Assembly (NCBI GenBank): GCA_963920765.1 | Contig: OY987249.1 | Location: 7,440,817 to 7,504,816 of the forward strand | Length of the DNA stretch: 64,000 nt | From: Ulota crispa | Lineage: Eukaryota > Streptophyta > Bryopsida > Orthotrichales > Orthotrichaceae | Reading direction: 5' to 3' | Part shown: in pieces, positions 63,665 through 64,000 of the stretch | How the letters are laid out: every line of letters starts with the position of its first letter | How positions within the stretch are numbered: the stretch's first letter is position 1 | Made by a program: the position numbers and the translations under genes | Notes under the pieces: model-generated | What the model was told of the DNA's origin: nothing | The model's input: the letters and a program-made list of their open reading frames with translations, nothing else | Database searches by the model: none

Positions 63665-64000
63665 ATGCATCAAATTAGTAAGCCAGATCGTCTAAAATTA
63701 GTGGATCTTCCAAAAAGCCTCACTATGAATTCCAGAAATGGCCACTTCACTCCGGAACGTGATCTTGTCAATAGGGGTAGTCACGGCTTCTCGGAGGATG
63801 AAAAGAGAATGGAGATTGAGAAGTTGTGGAGGGAAAAAGTGGAGGGAAAAGAGGAGCCAATACGAGCTCAGCTCATTCTTAGTGAAGATGGTGTGACACC
63901 CAGTTTGTTTGTTTGGAGAATGAGAATGGGGAATGATTACCTGCTTTCAAAAGATGCAGTAATTACTCCGGTCTCCACCAACGGGAGACCTCAATGGACG
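63665..64000 (+). CDS. Possible 5' part of a gene running off the right edge
   Basis: The frame is open for 112 codons from ATG 63665 (or 92 from ATG 63725) to the window end, with no stop. The product is charged (GFSEDEKRMEIEKLWREKVE, then FVWRMRMGNDYLLSKD) and soluble-looking, with no motif I recognise. If real, it would be divergent from the minus-strand membrane-protein gene and share its promoter region. It could also be chance, or sequence antisense to that gene's first exon. No stop in over 110 codons is unusual for this composition, which is the main support. Confidence 0.4.
   Translation, partial: MHQISKPDRLKLVDLPKSLTMNSRNGHFTPERDLVNRGSHGFSEDEKRMEIEKLWREKVEGKEEPIRAQLILSEDGVTPSLFVWRMRMGNDYLLSKDAVITPVSTNGRPQWT

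Overview
The window is nuclear DNA from a land plant. Genes are spliced with GT-AG introns, and the families are plant ones: an AGD-type ARF-GAP, an ATL-type RING-H2 protein, AP-4 sigma, an isopentenyl-diphosphate isomerase with a transit-peptide-like leader, and ribosomal protein eS19. The species cannot be fixed from the sequence. Short introns in the genes, AT-rich spacers and some divergent protein ends would fit a seedless plant, but that is only an inference.

Layout. (1) 366-5711 (+): 3' part of a BAR-PH-ArfGAP-ankyrin gene whose first exons lie off the left edge. (2) 5.7-10.6 kb: no gene, several small inverted-repeat elements. (3) 11636-13082 (+): ATL-like RING-H2 gene with a long leader, then 13726-14490 (+), an unrecognised 254-residue reading frame. 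(4) 16150-16797: 18 identical copies of a 36-bp unit that is the terminal sequence of a MITE family present elsewhere in the window. (5) 19370-22088 (-): complete AP-4 sigma gene. (6) 22.4-27.5 kb: dense MITEs, some nested. (7) 27681-32187 (-): nine-exon alpha/beta-hydrolase (lipase-like) gene. (8) 33.6-50.2 kb: gene-poor repeat territory with MITEs, two (AT)n tracts, minisatellites and an ~875-bp palindrome. (9) 50936-53973 (+): IPP isomerase gene, preceded by a 7-bp-based minisatellite. (10) 57373-60670 (+): eS19 gene, with a MITE in every intron. (11) 62027-62763 (-): last exon of an organelle-type membrane protein, convergent with eS19. (12) 63665-64000 (+): a reading frame running off the right edge.

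The genes are unrelated housekeeping or regulatory genes and form no pathway. What ties the window together is its mobile DNA. At least a dozen families of short non-autonomous elements are present. Several different families (here called A-D) share a TAAGGTA-type terminus, and four copies of a Stowaway-like family start with CTCCCTCTGTCC. I saw no transposase, gag or pol coding sequence, tRNA, rRNA or CRISPR array. Gene models come from splice-site reading and remembered family resemblance; no database search was run.
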